This document shows positions 35,682 to 44,742 of a stretch of DNA of 64,000 nucleotides, piece after piece (position 1 is the stretch's first letter; every line of letters starts with the position of its first letter). Under the pieces are notes generated by a model. The model ran no database searches. It worked only from the letters and a program-made list of their open reading frames with translations, and was not told the origin of the DNA. The translations under genes and the position numbers were made by a program. Source of the DNA: Phycisphaerae bacterium. Its GTDB lineage: Bacteria; Planctomycetota; Phycisphaerae; UBA1845. The DNA lies in assembly GCA_029260135.1 (NCBI GenBank), contig JAJDDV010000053.1, positions 1 through 64,000 of the forward strand. Reading direction: 5' to 3'.

Positions 35682-36176
35682 ATGACGGACGAGCCGACGT
35701 CGAACCCGGAGCCGACCACCGAGACCCCGGAAGTTGCTCCAGAACCGGCGCCAACCCCGGTTACGCCCAAGAAGCCCGGCGACCCGAAGAACCCCTACAT
35801 CTGGGGAACGGGACGTCGAAAGCGCGCCGTCGCACGCGTGCGCATTCGCCCCGGCGAGGGCAAGTTCATGGTCAACAAACGCGAGTTCGACCAGTACTTC
35901 CTCATCGACAAGGACCGTCTGGCCGTTAAGACTCCACTCAACGTGACCGACACCGCCAAGGACTTCGACGTCTTCGTCAACGTCTTCGGCGGCGGAATCA
36001 GCGGGCAAGCCGGCGCGGTCGTCCTCGGCCTCGCCCGAGCCCTGGTGAAATCAAACCCGGACTTCCAGCCCAAGCTGCGCGAACACCAGCTCCTTCGCCG
36101 CGACCCCAGAAAGGTCGAGCGGAAGAAGTACGGTCAGCGTGGTGCAAGGCGGCGCTTCCAGTTCTCGAAGCGTTAG
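35682..36176 (+). CDS. rpsI: 30S ribosomal protein S9
   Basis: 164 residues. The S9 core begins at about residue 42 ([25 protein letters not shown]) and ends with the conserved tail [16 protein letters not shown] that reaches the ribosomal P site. Residues 1-40 are a Pro/Thr/Glu-rich extension ([20 protein letters not shown]...) absent from E. coli S9; a GGAGGA box before the ATG at 35682 supports it being translated. Operon with rplM. Confidence 0.96.
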   Translation: MTDEPTSNPEPTTETPEVAPEPAPTPVTPKKPGDPKNPYIWGTGRRKRAVARVRIRPGEGKFMVNKREFDQYFLIDKDRLAVKTPLNVTDTAKDFDVFVNVFGGGISGQAGAVVLGLARALVKSNPDFQPKLREHQLLRRDPRKVERKKYGQRGARRRFQFSKR

Positions 36177-36299
36177 GCAGCGAGAAGACCGGCACCCAAG
36201 GTATTTCAAAACCTCGATACGGATAGCTACTCGGCAAAGAGGTGTGCGTGCGCGTACGTCCCGGGTCGCAGTGCCGCCTCGAACGCGGCGGCACACGCT

Positions 36300-36668
36300 C
36301 TACGCCTCGTCGCGGATGAACTCAACGCCGAGAAGGAACTCGCCTTCGACTTCCGTGCAATGTCGTACACGAACGCGCCCGTGAAGGCTCATCTCCGGCT
36401 CGTGCAGCGCAATCCCCATCTCCAGACCCTCCGGGAGCGGATCGTCACAACGAAGACCGACACCGTGGATACTGAGGTTGAGTGACGTAGCCAACGTGTA
36501 GAACTCGCGGCCGCATTCGTCCGGAACCCAAAGTTCAGCGGTCCCCGGGAAAGGCCAACGCGGCGACTTTCGCCGGTCCCCCGTCCGTCCGTGACGACGG
36601 GTATCCCGCGATGCCAGCAAGTCGGCAACGGCTTCTTCGGTCAACGGACAGATTTCGGCACTGTTCAT
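36300..36668 (-). CDS. PilZ-domain protein
   Basis: 122 residues, one domain: RRKSPRWPFPG (the RxxxR loop), SLNLSIHGVGLRC (the D/NxSxxG motif) and the closing GRVRVRHCTEVEGEFLLGVEF. PilZ domains bind cyclic di-GMP. Residues 1-30 are an unassigned helix. No diguanylate cyclase or motility gene is nearby, so the output is unknown. GGGGGG precedes the ATG. Confidence 0.8.
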   Translation of the reverse strand: MNSAEICPLTEEAVADLLASRDTRRHGRTGDRRKSPRWPFPGTAELWVPDECGREFYTLATSLNLSIHGVGLRCDDPLPEGLEMGIALHEPEMSLHGRVRVRHCTEVEGEFLLGVEFIRDEA

Positions 36669-37000
36669 GGCATCGCCCCCCGGTTGGAGACCGTCTTGTG
36701 GCGGCGGCGCATCAGATCGGTGCTCACCGCCGGCCCCGGGATAAACCCGTTCCCCTCTGTTTATGTACGATATGTGCGGGATCGGAGTGTAAGAGTCTGC
36801 AAGCCCGGCGAGATACGCGCCCAGGAGCCCGATAAGGGACGTCCGCTAAGAACGCGCGCGCTGCGACCCGAACGACGCCGCGCCGCCGTGGCGTGTACCG
36901 CTCGAGTGCAGCGGGGAACGTTGCGTGTTTCCCGCGTACGGGTCGGGCAAAGCGCTGGACTTGAAGAGGGCCTGCTCGTCTGGCCGGTGACGGCTTTCGC
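36669..37000. other. 330-bp spacer, nothing recognised
   Basis: A plus-strand open frame crosses this stretch but is out of keeping with any protein family and overlaps the ends of both flanking genes. No repeat or terminator stands out. Confidence 0.4.
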
Positions 37001-39466
37001 CTATCCCCAGAGCCTCATCGCATCGTTGAACGTGACGTAGAGGAAGACCCCGATAATCAGGAACAAGCCGACCATCTGCGTCGCCACCTGAACGCGCAAA
37101 CTGACGGGGCTACCTTTGATCTTCTCGATGATGAGGAAGACCATCAATCCACCGTCGACGATCGGAAGTGGAAGAAAGTTGATCACCGCCAGATTGGCCG
37201 AGATGATCCCCATGAAGAAGATGAACTGAACGAACCCGGCCCGCGCCACCTTCCCGCCCACATCGAAGATCCCAAGCGGTCCCGAAATGCTCTCGACCCC
37301 GACACTGCGTGAAAAGAAGATGCGCTCGATCGTCGTATAGACATTGACCATGAAGTAATACGTCTTGTGGAGGCCGATCTGAAGCGCCTCGAGCGCGTTC
37401 TCGCCTTTCAGAATCGTCAGCTCGTCTTTGACGCGAACGTTCGGCATGAACGCAATCCGCCCCAACCAGGGATCCAGCCTCTCCTCCGGTATCGTCAACG
37501 TTTTCGTGGCAATATCAGAAAGAGGTGTCGCGCGATACTCGACGGCCACGTCGCGGCGACCGGCCAGCTCGTCCAGAATCGCGAGCAAGCCCTTGCGATA
37601 TCCAACGGCCACTTCCTCCTTTCCGCGACTCGTATCAAGTAGGAACGTGCGGCGACCGTCGACACTGAGGATGCGGGCCTCCGGACCGGCACCCAGAAGC
37701 GTCCGAGGGGAGTGAGGGACCGGAAACTGAGCGGTGCGCGGTTGGTTTTCGTGATCCACATACGTCACGGCTGCGGTTGTCCCCGCGTGCGAGCGAAACG
37801 CGTTGATCAACTCCCTCCAGCTCGACACCGGCTGGTTCCCGACCGCCGTGATCAGCGCGCCCGCCTTCATCCCCGACTGTGCCGCGGGACTGGGCTTCCC
37901 ATGAATCGTCGCCACCACGTCACTCACACGCAGCGTGTCGTCGGCGATGAGATCGAAAGACGCATCGACCGACCCCGTCGCCTCCGGCCGAACCGAAACG
38001 TCGACGAAACGGCCGTCCTTCTTGTGAACGCCGAGCGACAGCGGACTTCGCACGTTGGTCGCTACCGCGCGACGGACCTGCACCGCCGACGGGTTCTCGA
38101 CCCCGCCGCACGCCACGATCACGTCACCCACTTGGAGCCCCGCGCTCGCCGCGATCCCCCCACGCCGGACCGCCGTCACCACCGCCTCATCCCCCGCCGA
38201 CTCGAACGACGATTGGATCGTCCCAGCCCCACGGCGGTTCTGCTTCGGCCTCACGAACCCGTCCTGCACGCGCCCGTCGAGCTTGCGAACCGTGAAATGT
38301 ATGTCACGGTCGGGACACTCTCGGATCGCCCGAACCACCGTCGCCCCCGTCGGGTATCGAATGTCGTCCCAACTCAAAACCGTGTCTCCCGCCTCCAGAC
38401 CCGCGGCGGCGGCGCGGCCTCGAGGGTCGGCGACGCTGATCCTCACCAAAGGTGACAACCCCAAGACACTGATGGCATCGCTCCCCTCCGCGTCCGGCTG
38501 CAGTTGAAGAATGGGAGGGATGTTGACGCGAACGCGCTGGGGGGTCGCATCTGGGTTGGCGGCGTCTTTTCGTTCGACGACGACTTCGCCGCTGGCGTAG
38601 GCGAGCATCTCGATCGCTTCATTGGCTTTGTCGTCGGTGATCGGGACGCCGTCGATTTCGACGATGACGTCACCGACGTGCGGACTGTCGGGCCGCGAGG
38701 TATCGATCTCGGGGCCGATGCGGACGATTTCCCTTGTGACGCCCCCGGCGATGCCGACCATGAGCCTTCTGGCCTCGCGCGTGTTGTCGGGGATGAGGTA
38801 CTCGGGGTTGAGCGAGAAGGTCTTTTCTTCTCCGTCGCGTTCGATCAGGAACTTCATCGGTTCGTGGACGTCGGCCAGCATGACGGCAAAGAAGACCTCG
38901 CGAAACTCTCGGATCGTGCTACCGTTCATTTTCTTGATGATGTCGCCCGGTTGAATGCCGGCTCGGTCGGCGGGGCTGTCGGGTTCGACATAAGCGATTC
39001 GCGTGCTGGTGGCTTCCATCCCGATAAGAAAGACGACCATGAAAAGCAAGCCGGCGAAGAGCACATTCATGATGACGCCGGCGGAGACGATGGCCATTCG
39101 ATGCCGGACGGGCTTGTTGACGAACGATCTCGGATCATCCTTGAACATCAGCTCCTTTGACTTGTCGTCGAAGTCCTCCTGGCCGAGCATCTTTACGTAA
39201 CCGCCGATCGGGAGGATGTTGAAGGAGTAGCGTGTTTCCCCGCGTGTGAAGCCGAAGATTTCTCTTCCGAAGCCGACGGCGAAGCGTTCGACGCGCACGT
39301 CGGCCCACTTGGCGACGAGGAAGTGTCCGAGCTCATGAACGAAAACGATCAGGGAGAAGCCCAGCAGCATGACGATGTAGGGCCAGAGGCTGTCGAGCGC
39401 TTTAAGCGGTCCCGCAAGGGCCAGCAACGTGTCACTCAGATTCGTCAGGGCTAGCAGGCAGTGCAT
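37001..39466 (-). CDS. rseP: RseP-type site-2 metalloprotease with about five PDZ-like domains
   Basis: 821 residues from the ATG at 39466 (a second ATG at 39490 adds 8). Membrane helix 1 carries VFVHELGHFLVAKW (HExxH at about 44-48), helix 2 has the family GVIMNVLFAGLL, and the C-terminal NFLPLPIVDGGLMVF supplies the third zinc ligand. Between them are about 500 residues, where E. coli RseP (about 450 residues in total) has two PDZ domains; here I count five PDZ-like units (starting near YVEPDSPADRAGI, IVRIGPEIDTSRPDS, LVRISVADPRGRAAAAGL, AVVTAVRRGGIAASAGL and VVATIHGKPSPAAQSGM). It cleaves anti-sigma factors or other membrane substrates. It overlaps the end of dxr by 16 nt. Confidence 0.9.
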   Translation of the reverse strand: MHCLLALTNLSDTLLALAGPLKALDSLWPYIVMLLGFSLIVFVHELGHFLVAKWADVRVERFAVGFGREIFGFTRGETRYSFNILPIGGYVKMLGQEDFDDKSKELMFKDDPRSFVNKPVRHRMAIVSAGVIMNVLFAGLLFMVVFLIGMEATSTRIAYVEPDSPADRAGIQPGDIIKKMNGSTIREFREVFFAVMLADVHEPMKFLIERDGEEKTFSLNPEYLIPDNTREARRLMVGIAGGVTREIVRIGPEIDTSRPDSPHVGDVIVEIDGVPITDDKANEAIEMLAYASGEVVVERKDAANPDATPQRVRVNIPPILQLQPDAEGSDAISVLGLSPLVRISVADPRGRAAAAGLEAGDTVLSWDDIRYPTGATVVRAIRECPDRDIHFTVRKLDGRVQDGFVRPKQNRRGAGTIQSSFESAGDEAVVTAVRRGGIAASAGLQVGDVIVACGGVENPSAVQVRRAVATNVRSPLSLGVHKKDGRFVDVSVRPEATGSVDASFDLIADDTLRVSDVVATIHGKPSPAAQSGMKAGALITAVGNQPVSSWRELINAFRSHAGTTAAVTYVDHENQPRTAQFPVPHSPRTLLGAGPEARILSVDGRRTFLLDTSRGKEEVAVGYRKGLLAILDELAGRRDVAVEYRATPLSDIATKTLTIPEERLDPWLGRIAFMPNVRVKDELTILKGENALEALQIGLHKTYYFMVNVYTTIERIFFSRSVGVESISGPLGIFDVGGKVARAGFVQFIFFMGIISANLAVINFLPLPIVDGGLMVFLIIEKIKGSPVSLRVQVATQMVGLFLIIGVFLYVTFNDAMRLWG

Positions 39467-40608
39467 CGCGTTACCTCTTCTCGCGCCCATCGATCGACCT
39501 GAAGCAGGTCGTCGAGCGAGGGCGTGGGTTTGAATTCATGTAGAGCCAGGGCTCGCTTAGTTTGGTCGGCAATATCGCGGTATCGCACGAGCCCCTTTCG
39601 GAACAAGTCGACGGCGGCTTCGTTTGCGGCGTTGAGAACGGCCCCGGCGGTACCGCCACGTTGGGCGACGTCGTGACCAAGCTGTATGGCGGGAAAGCGC
39701 TCGGGATCAGGCGGGTGAAAGTTGAGTCGTTTGATGGCGGTGAGATCGAGGCGCTCCGAGCCGCAGGGCAATCGCCTCGGATAGGTCAGAGCGTACTGAA
39801 TCGGGGTGCGCATGTCGGGCGAACCCAGCTGCGCGATCATCGAACCGTCGCGAAACTCAACGAGCGAATGAACGATGGACTCGGGATGAACGATGACGTC
39901 GATTCGGTCGTGGGTCAGGTCAAAGAGCCATCGGGCTTCGACAATTTCGAGGGCCTTGTTCATCATGGTGGCGGAGTCGATGGTGATTTTCGGACCCATA
40001 TCCCACGTCGGATGATTGAGTGCGTCCTCAAGCGTTGCATCTTCGATGGACTCGTCGCTCCAGGTTCGGAAGGGCCCACCCGAGGCGGTGAGGAAGATCC
40101 GTTCGACATCGGCGGATTCGCCGGCGTGCAGGGCCTGAAAGATGGCGGAGTGCTCGCTGTCGACGGGTATCACGGTGGCGCCGCTTCTTTCAGCGAGCGG
40201 CATGAGCAGCGATCCGGCGGTTACGAGGACCTCTTTGTTGGCCAGCGCTATTCGGCGTCCCAGCTCGGCGGCTCGGAGGGTCGCCCGCAATCCACCGGTT
40301 CCGACGACTGCGCTCACGACACAATCGCAGTGAACGGTGTCGATGAGGTCAAGCAAAGCGGATTCACCGGCCAGCACGGTCGGTTTGCCGTCGAGTTGCG
40401 CCTGGAGCTGCGGCGCGCGATCGGCGTGAGCAATCGCGACGGTCTCGGGGCGAAATCGGTTGGCCTGTTGGGCCAGTTCGGCTGCACGAAGCCCGGCGGC
40501 TGCCAGGCCTACGACATCCCACTCGTCGGACATCGCCTCCAGTACATCGAGCGTGTTTCGCCCGATGGAGCCGGTCGATCCGAGAATGATAACCCTCTTT
40601 TTTGCCAC
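39451..40608 (-). CDS. dxr: 1-deoxy-D-xylulose 5-phosphate reductoisomerase
   Basis: 385 residues from a GTG giving VAKKRVIILGSTGSIGRNTLDVLEAM (NADPH site). Family blocks: ALANKEVLVTAG, PVDSEHSAIFQAL (metal-binding Asp and Glu), FLTASGGPFR, HPTWDMGPKITIDSATMMNKALE and HPESIVHSLVEF. It makes MEP, the first committed step of non-mevalonate isoprenoid synthesis. The ATG at 40836 would add 76 unrelated residues. dxr followed by rseP is a common bacterial arrangement. Confidence 0.97.
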   Translation of the reverse strand: MAKKRVIILGSTGSIGRNTLDVLEAMSDEWDVVGLAAAGLRAAELAQQANRFRPETVAIAHADRAPQLQAQLDGKPTVLAGESALLDLIDTVHCDCVVSAVVGTGGLRATLRAAELGRRIALANKEVLVTAGSLLMPLAERSGATVIPVDSEHSAIFQALHAGESADVERIFLTASGGPFRTWSDESIEDATLEDALNHPTWDMGPKITIDSATMMNKALEIVEARWLFDLTHDRIDVIVHPESIVHSLVEFRDGSMIAQLGSPDMRTPIQYALTYPRRLPCGSERLDLTAIKRLNFHPPDPERFPAIQLGHDVAQRGGTAGAVLNAANEAAVDLFRKGLVRYRDIADQTKRALALHEFKPTPSLDDLLQVDRWAREEVTRCTAC

Positions 40609-41046
40609 TGAGCGTTTGATCCTGACTTTCGATCCGGTGCCCCGCGCTACCGGGTCGCTATGATAGTGTGTCCTGCGATCCCGACAAGGGAGCGGTGCAT
40701 GCGCACGGTCGGCGCGTGACGGGTATCGACAAGACGTTGCGGGGCAGATGGGCTTCGTGGCACCGCGCAGGCTGAAGCCTGCGGCAGTGATTGATTTCGC
40801 TGCATCGCGCGGGCTCCCGACAGGTCGGGATGGCATTCCGCCCGCGGCTCGGGGTGAGAATCGACCGTTCGCGCGATCGCGGGGCAGATCAGGCGAACGC
40901 CCCCGGACGAGACTTCCACGCTTCCTGCAGGGAACTTGTGACGTGTATCGACACGCGGAGCGAATTGCCGGTAGGTTGCGGCGGACCTATAATGTGATTG
41001 TCGGCGGCCATGATCCTCGGCGGGGCGGTATTTTGGGGGTTTGCGG
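40609..41046. other. Spacer between dxr and the NUDIX gene
   Basis: No gene recognised. It holds a perfect palindrome at 40766-40783 and some smaller hairpins. Divergent promoters for dxr and the NUDIX-purU run should lie here, but no clear boxes were found. Confidence 0.45.
40766..40783. repeat. Palindrome family with GGCT-GA-AGCC core
   Basis: CGCAGGCT-GA-AGCCTGCG, perfect 8-bp arms. Relatives with the same centre: CGGGCT-GA-AGCCCG at 44709-44722 and GCGGGCT-TC-AGCCCGC at 47170-47185. Confidence 0.65.
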
Positions 41047-41562
41047 ATGCACGAGCGGTTGCTCACCACGCGTCTGTTCAGCGTCGAGCAAAGAACGTAT
41101 TCGGCCGGCGAAAAGGAGCCGATACGTCGAGATGTCGTGGTGCATCCCGGTGCCGTGGTCGTTCTGGCGATCCTGGATGATCATCGCGTTGTCATGATCC
41201 GCAATTATCGGTATCCGGTCGAGGAGGAGCTTTTGGAGCTTCCCGCGGGAACGATGGAACCGGATGAGGCGCCGATCGAAACGGCGCGACGTGAGCTGGA
41301 GGAGGAAACGGGGTATCGCGCCGGTCGCATGCAGCCTTTCGTGACGTTCTTTACGTCACCGGGGATCTGCACCGAACGGATGCACGCGTTTGTCGCAAGC
41401 GACCTGACGGAGGTCGGACAGAACCTCCAGGAGGACGAGCGTATCGTCGTGGAAGTGGTCGGGCTGGAGGAAGTCCGGCGCATGCTGCTCGCCGGCAGAC
41501 TTCGCGACGGGAAGACGATCGCGGTGCTGAGCAGTTATCTTCTTGCGGCTTCCACCGGTTGA
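41047..41562 (+). CDS. NUDIX hydrolase (ADP-ribose pyrophosphatase-like)
   Basis: 171 residues. The Nudix box GTMEPDEAPIETARRELEEETGYRAG fits Gx5Ex7REUxEExGU at about residues 66-91, followed by FFTSPGICTERMHAFVASDL, typical of the ADP-ribose/nucleoside-sugar pyrophosphatase branch. It would clear ADP-ribose or related nucleotides in the cytoplasm. The ATG at 41047 was chosen over the TTG at 41041. First gene of a same-strand run to 44502. Confidence 0.9.
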   Translation: MHERLLTTRLFSVEQRTYSAGEKEPIRRDVVVHPGAVVVLAILDDHRVVMIRNYRYPVEEELLELPAGTMEPDEAPIETARRELEEETGYRAGRMQPFVTFFTSPGICTERMHAFVASDLTEVGQNLQEDERIVVEVVGLEEVRRMLLAGRLRDGKTIAVLSSYLLAASTG

Positions 41563-41646
41563 AGACCACCGGTTGAAAACCGGTGCCACATGCGAGGTGG
41601 TGCCACACGCGCTACCGAGACAGGCGAAGCGACAGGCTGATTGAGT

Positions 41647-42549
41647 ATGGGCTGGCAAGACAGAGAATATGCCAAAGGCGGTGGATCGTATCGACCCGCG
41701 TGGTCCGCGCAGCGACCGGGGTCGTATGGCGGTCGCAGCATCGTCACGACGCTGATCGTCATCAACGTGGTGATCTACTTGCTGGGGATCTTCAGCCCAA
41801 CCCTGGGCCGTTACCTCTTCGGTCTTGGCGCGATGCAGACCGAAGCGGTCATGGGCGGACAGGTGTGGCGGCTGATCACCGCGCAATACTTGCACGGCGG
41901 AACCGGTCACATCTTGATCAACATGCTGGTCTTGCACTTCCTGGGTCGTCCGCTGGAGCGCATGTGGTCGACGCGTAAGTTCTTCGCGGTGTATACGGTC
42001 TGCGGTTTGTTCGGCAACGTGTTCTATACCGTCTTGGGTACGCAAGGCTGGCTTGACCCACGCTGGCCTGCTGTCGGCGCTTCGGGATCGATCTACGGGC
42101 TGCTGGGCATCGTGGCTGTCCTGTTCCCGACCGCGACGGTCTACCTCTACTTCCTGTTTCCCATTCGAATTCGCACCGCCGCACTGATCTTCGGCGGTAT
42201 CGCGGCGCTGCGTGTCATGGAGCGCGGGGAGAACTACGGCGGCGAGGCCTGCCACCTGGCGGGACTGGTTTTCGGCGTGTGGTGGGCGATGAAGGGCGAC
42301 AGGTGGTGGTCGAAAACGGAATGGCGCATTCCGAAACGTGGTCGCCGGACACGTCCCGCAAAGGCAAAGGGCTTCGAGGCGAAGGTCGAAGAACGCCGCG
42401 CGGACGCGGAAACGATAGACCGAATACTCAAGAAAGTTTATGAGGGCGGTATTCATCGCCTCAGCGAACGGGAGAAGCGGTCATTACAGGACGCAACGGA
42501 GCGTCAGCGCCAACGCGAGGCAGACGCGGGCCGGGTCGATCGGCTATGA
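41647..42549 (+). CDS. Rhomboid-family intramembrane serine protease with DUF6576-like tail
   Basis: 300 residues. Six transmembrane segments between residues 32 and 230; WRLITAQYLHGGTGHILINML is the family loop, the nucleophile is Ser146 in VGASGSIYG, and the His of the dyad is in GGEACHLAGLVFG. The cytoplasmic tail (from about 235) is basic and ends with IDRILKKVYEGGIHRLSEREKRSLQDATERQ, a motif also present at the end of the neighbouring site-2 protease. It cuts membrane proteins inside the bilayer; substrates unknown. 6 nt separate it from the next gene. Confidence 0.92.
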   Translation: MGWQDREYAKGGGSYRPAWSAQRPGSYGGRSIVTTLIVINVVIYLLGIFSPTLGRYLFGLGAMQTEAVMGGQVWRLITAQYLHGGTGHILINMLVLHFLGRPLERMWSTRKFFAVYTVCGLFGNVFYTVLGTQGWLDPRWPAVGASGSIYGLLGIVAVLFPTATVYLYFLFPIRIRTAALIFGGIAALRVMERGENYGGEACHLAGLVFGVWWAMKGDRWWSKTEWRIPKRGRRTRPAKAKGFEAKVEERRADAETIDRILKKVYEGGIHRLSEREKRSLQDATERQRQREADAGRVDRL

Positions 42550-42555
42550 TAGGGC

Positions 42556-43632
42556 ATGTTCGGAACCGAGAAGCCGCTGGACAATCCTCTCAATTGGTCG
42601 TTTAGGGTCGGGCGACTCTTTGCGATCGACGTCCGCGTTCACATCGTCTTCATCATCTGCGCTATCGTTCTGGTGTGGATGGAGCTTCCGTCGAAGGAGT
42701 CCGGTCTTCCGGTAAGCTGGGGGCAGGTCCTCATTCACGCGCTGGGCACGTACGCCATCTTGTTCTTCGTCGTTCTGGTTCACGAATTCGGACATTGCTT
42801 CGGCGCAAGGTATACCGGTGGCGAGGCGGACGAGATTCTGCTGTGGCCGCTGGGCGGTCTGGCGTACGTGAATCCGCCGCACAACCCGACGGCACACATG
42901 ATTACGACCGTGGCCGGTCCGATGGTCAACGTGATCTTGTGCATGATCTGCACCCTCGTACTCGTCTTGTGGACGGGGAGTCTTGGCGCGGTCCCGTGGA
43001 ATCCGCTTCATCCGACGACGCCGATCGACCCGGCCATCTTCCCGACGACGGGTCAATGGTGGGTGATGCAGTTCTTCGGGATCAGCTACTTCCTCTTGTT
43101 GATCAACCTGCTTCCGATTTTCCCGTTCGACGGCGGTCGCGTGGTTCAGGCATGGCTTTGGCCTCGGAAGGGTTATAAGGCGTCGATGATGATCGCGACG
43201 ACGACCGGTATGGTCGGTGCGTTGCTCGTGGGTCTTGTCGCGCTGTTCATGGAAGAGAGTTGGCTTTTGCTGATGATCGCGGTGTTCGGGTATATTACGT
43301 GCTATCAGTCCCGCCGCACGCTTCGCCATGAGGCGGAGTTCGGCGCGGGCGAGTTCGGGTATGACTTCTCGCAGGGGTATACGTCGCTGAACGGCGACGA
43401 GGCTAAGGCCGAACGCCGTCCGGGCTTCTTCGAGCGGCGGCGTGCGCGCAAAGAGGCTGTTCGGGCCGCACGAGAAACTCAGGCGCGCGAAGAACATGAA
43501 CGGGCCGTCGAACAAATCCTCCAAAAGATTTCTCAGACGGGCATGGCCTCGTTGACCGCCCGGGAACGGCGCATCCTGGAAGATGAGACCGAGCGCCAGC
43601 GGACACAATCAGACGACACGTCTTCACACTGA
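42556..43632 (+). CDS. Site-2 protease (M50, SpoIVFB-like) with DUF6576-like tail
   Basis: 358 residues, no PDZ. Zinc motif VLVHEFGHCFGARY (HEFGH at 76-80), third ligand in INLLPIFPFDGGRVVQAWL (about 191-208), five to six membrane segments. After the membrane part comes a basic helix (RRPGFFERRRARKEAVRAARE) and the tail VEQILQKISQTGMASLTARERRILEDETERQ, alike in spacing and sequence to the tail of the rhomboid just upstream. No CBS domain. Two intramembrane proteases with the same tail, 6 nt apart, probably act together or share an adaptor. Confidence 0.92.
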   Translation: MFGTEKPLDNPLNWSFRVGRLFAIDVRVHIVFIICAIVLVWMELPSKESGLPVSWGQVLIHALGTYAILFFVVLVHEFGHCFGARYTGGEADEILLWPLGGLAYVNPPHNPTAHMITTVAGPMVNVILCMICTLVLVLWTGSLGAVPWNPLHPTTPIDPAIFPTTGQWWVMQFFGISYFLLLINLLPIFPFDGGRVVQAWLWPRKGYKASMMIATTTGMVGALLVGLVALFMEESWLLLMIAVFGYITCYQSRRTLRHEAEFGAGEFGYDFSQGYTSLNGDEAKAERRPGFFERRRARKEAVRAARETQAREEHERAVEQILQKISQTGMASLTARERRILEDETERQRTQSDDTSSH

Positions 43633-44502
43633 ATGCGGACCTTCATGACACGCGAAACGGCGAGACTACTGATCACGTGTCCGGACCGCGAAGGGATCAT
43701 CGCGGCCGTGGCGGGTTTCGTCGCGCGGTATCGGGGGAACATCCTCGAGGCCGACCAGCATTCCGATCCGCACGAGGGCGAGTTCTATATGCGGGTGGAG
43801 GTCGAACTCGACGGGTTCTCTCTCGGCCGCGAGACGTTCGCCGCGGCGTGGGAGGAGATCTCCGAGCCGTTCGACATGCGGTGGCGCGTCTACTGGGGCA
43901 ATGAGGTCAAGCGCATGGCGATCCTCGTCAGCAAGGAAAGCCATTGCCTCAACGATCTACTGTGGCGGTGGAGAACGGGCGAGCTTCCGGTCGAAATCGC
44001 CTTCGTGGCCGGCAACCACGCGGACCACGCCGAGCAGGTCGAGGCGTGCGGGATTTCGTATCAGCATCTCCCGGTTACGCCGGAAACGCGCGAGCAGCAG
44101 GAGGCGCGACTCCTTTCACTCTTGCGCGACGAATCCGTCGACGTGATCGTCCTTGCACGCTACATGCAGATTCTCTCGGCGAATGTCGTCGATGCGTATC
44201 GCGAGCGGATCATCAACATCCACCACAGCTTCCTGCCGGCGTTTGCCGGACCTCGCCCCTATCATCAGGCGTGGGAGCGCGGCGTGAAGATCATCGGGGC
44301 GACCAGCCATTACGTTACCGAAGCGCTGGATCAGGGCCCGATCATCGCGCAGGCGACGACGCACGTCGGTCATCGCGACACGGTGGACGATCTGGTTCGC
44401 AAGGGTCGCGATCTCGAGCGGGTGGTCCTGGCCACGGCGGTACGGCAACACATCGAGGACAAGATCCTCGTCAGCGGGAACAAGACGGTGGTGTTTGACT
44501 AG
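43633..44502 (+). CDS. purU: Formyltetrahydrofolate deformylase
   Basis: 289 residues: an N-terminal ACT domain (RLLITCPDREGIIAAVAGFVARYRGNILEADQH) and a C-terminal formyltransferase-fold hydrolase with VIVLARYMQILS, the NIHHSFLPAFAGPRPYHQA loop (catalytic Asn/His) and GATSHYVTEALDQGPIIAQ (catalytic Asp). It hydrolyses 10-formyl-THF to THF and formate, supplying formate for purine synthesis and balancing one-carbon folates. The ATG abuts the stop of the site-2 protease gene, so it is co-transcribed with it. Confidence 0.96.
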   Translation: MRTFMTRETARLLITCPDREGIIAAVAGFVARYRGNILEADQHSDPHEGEFYMRVEVELDGFSLGRETFAAAWEEISEPFDMRWRVYWGNEVKRMAILVSKESHCLNDLLWRWRTGELPVEIAFVAGNHADHAEQVEACGISYQHLPVTPETREQQEARLLSLLRDESVDVIVLARYMQILSANVVDAYRERIINIHHSFLPAFAGPRPYHQAWERGVKIIGATSHYVTEALDQGPIIAQATTHVGHRDTVDDLVRKGRDLERVVLATAVRQHIEDKILVSGNKTVVFD

Positions 44503-44742
44503 ATTGCGGGTCGGCACGGGCGTGAATCGTGACACCGTGATGGCACTCAGAGGCCGGCATGGAACTACCCCCCTCGATCCCCCCTTGGCAAGGGGGGAGG
44601 CTGGTAGATCGCACACCCGACCCCTCGCATCACATGGTCCGCACAGCGGACCCTACACATTGCCTTTGAGGTGAATCAAAATACACCTGACCCCTCTGAG
44701 TAATCGCACGGGCTGAAGCCCGCGGCTCGCATACGATCACAC
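44503..44742. repeat. Spacer with several palindromes
   Basis: Contains CCCCCCTTGGCAAGGGGGG (44579-44597; related to 26400), GGTCCGCACAGCGGACC (44637-44653; related to 26370) and CGGGCTGAAGCCCG (44709-44722; related to 40766 and 47170). It separates the convergent purU and rtcB genes and may also serve to stop transcription from both sides. Confidence 0.6.
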
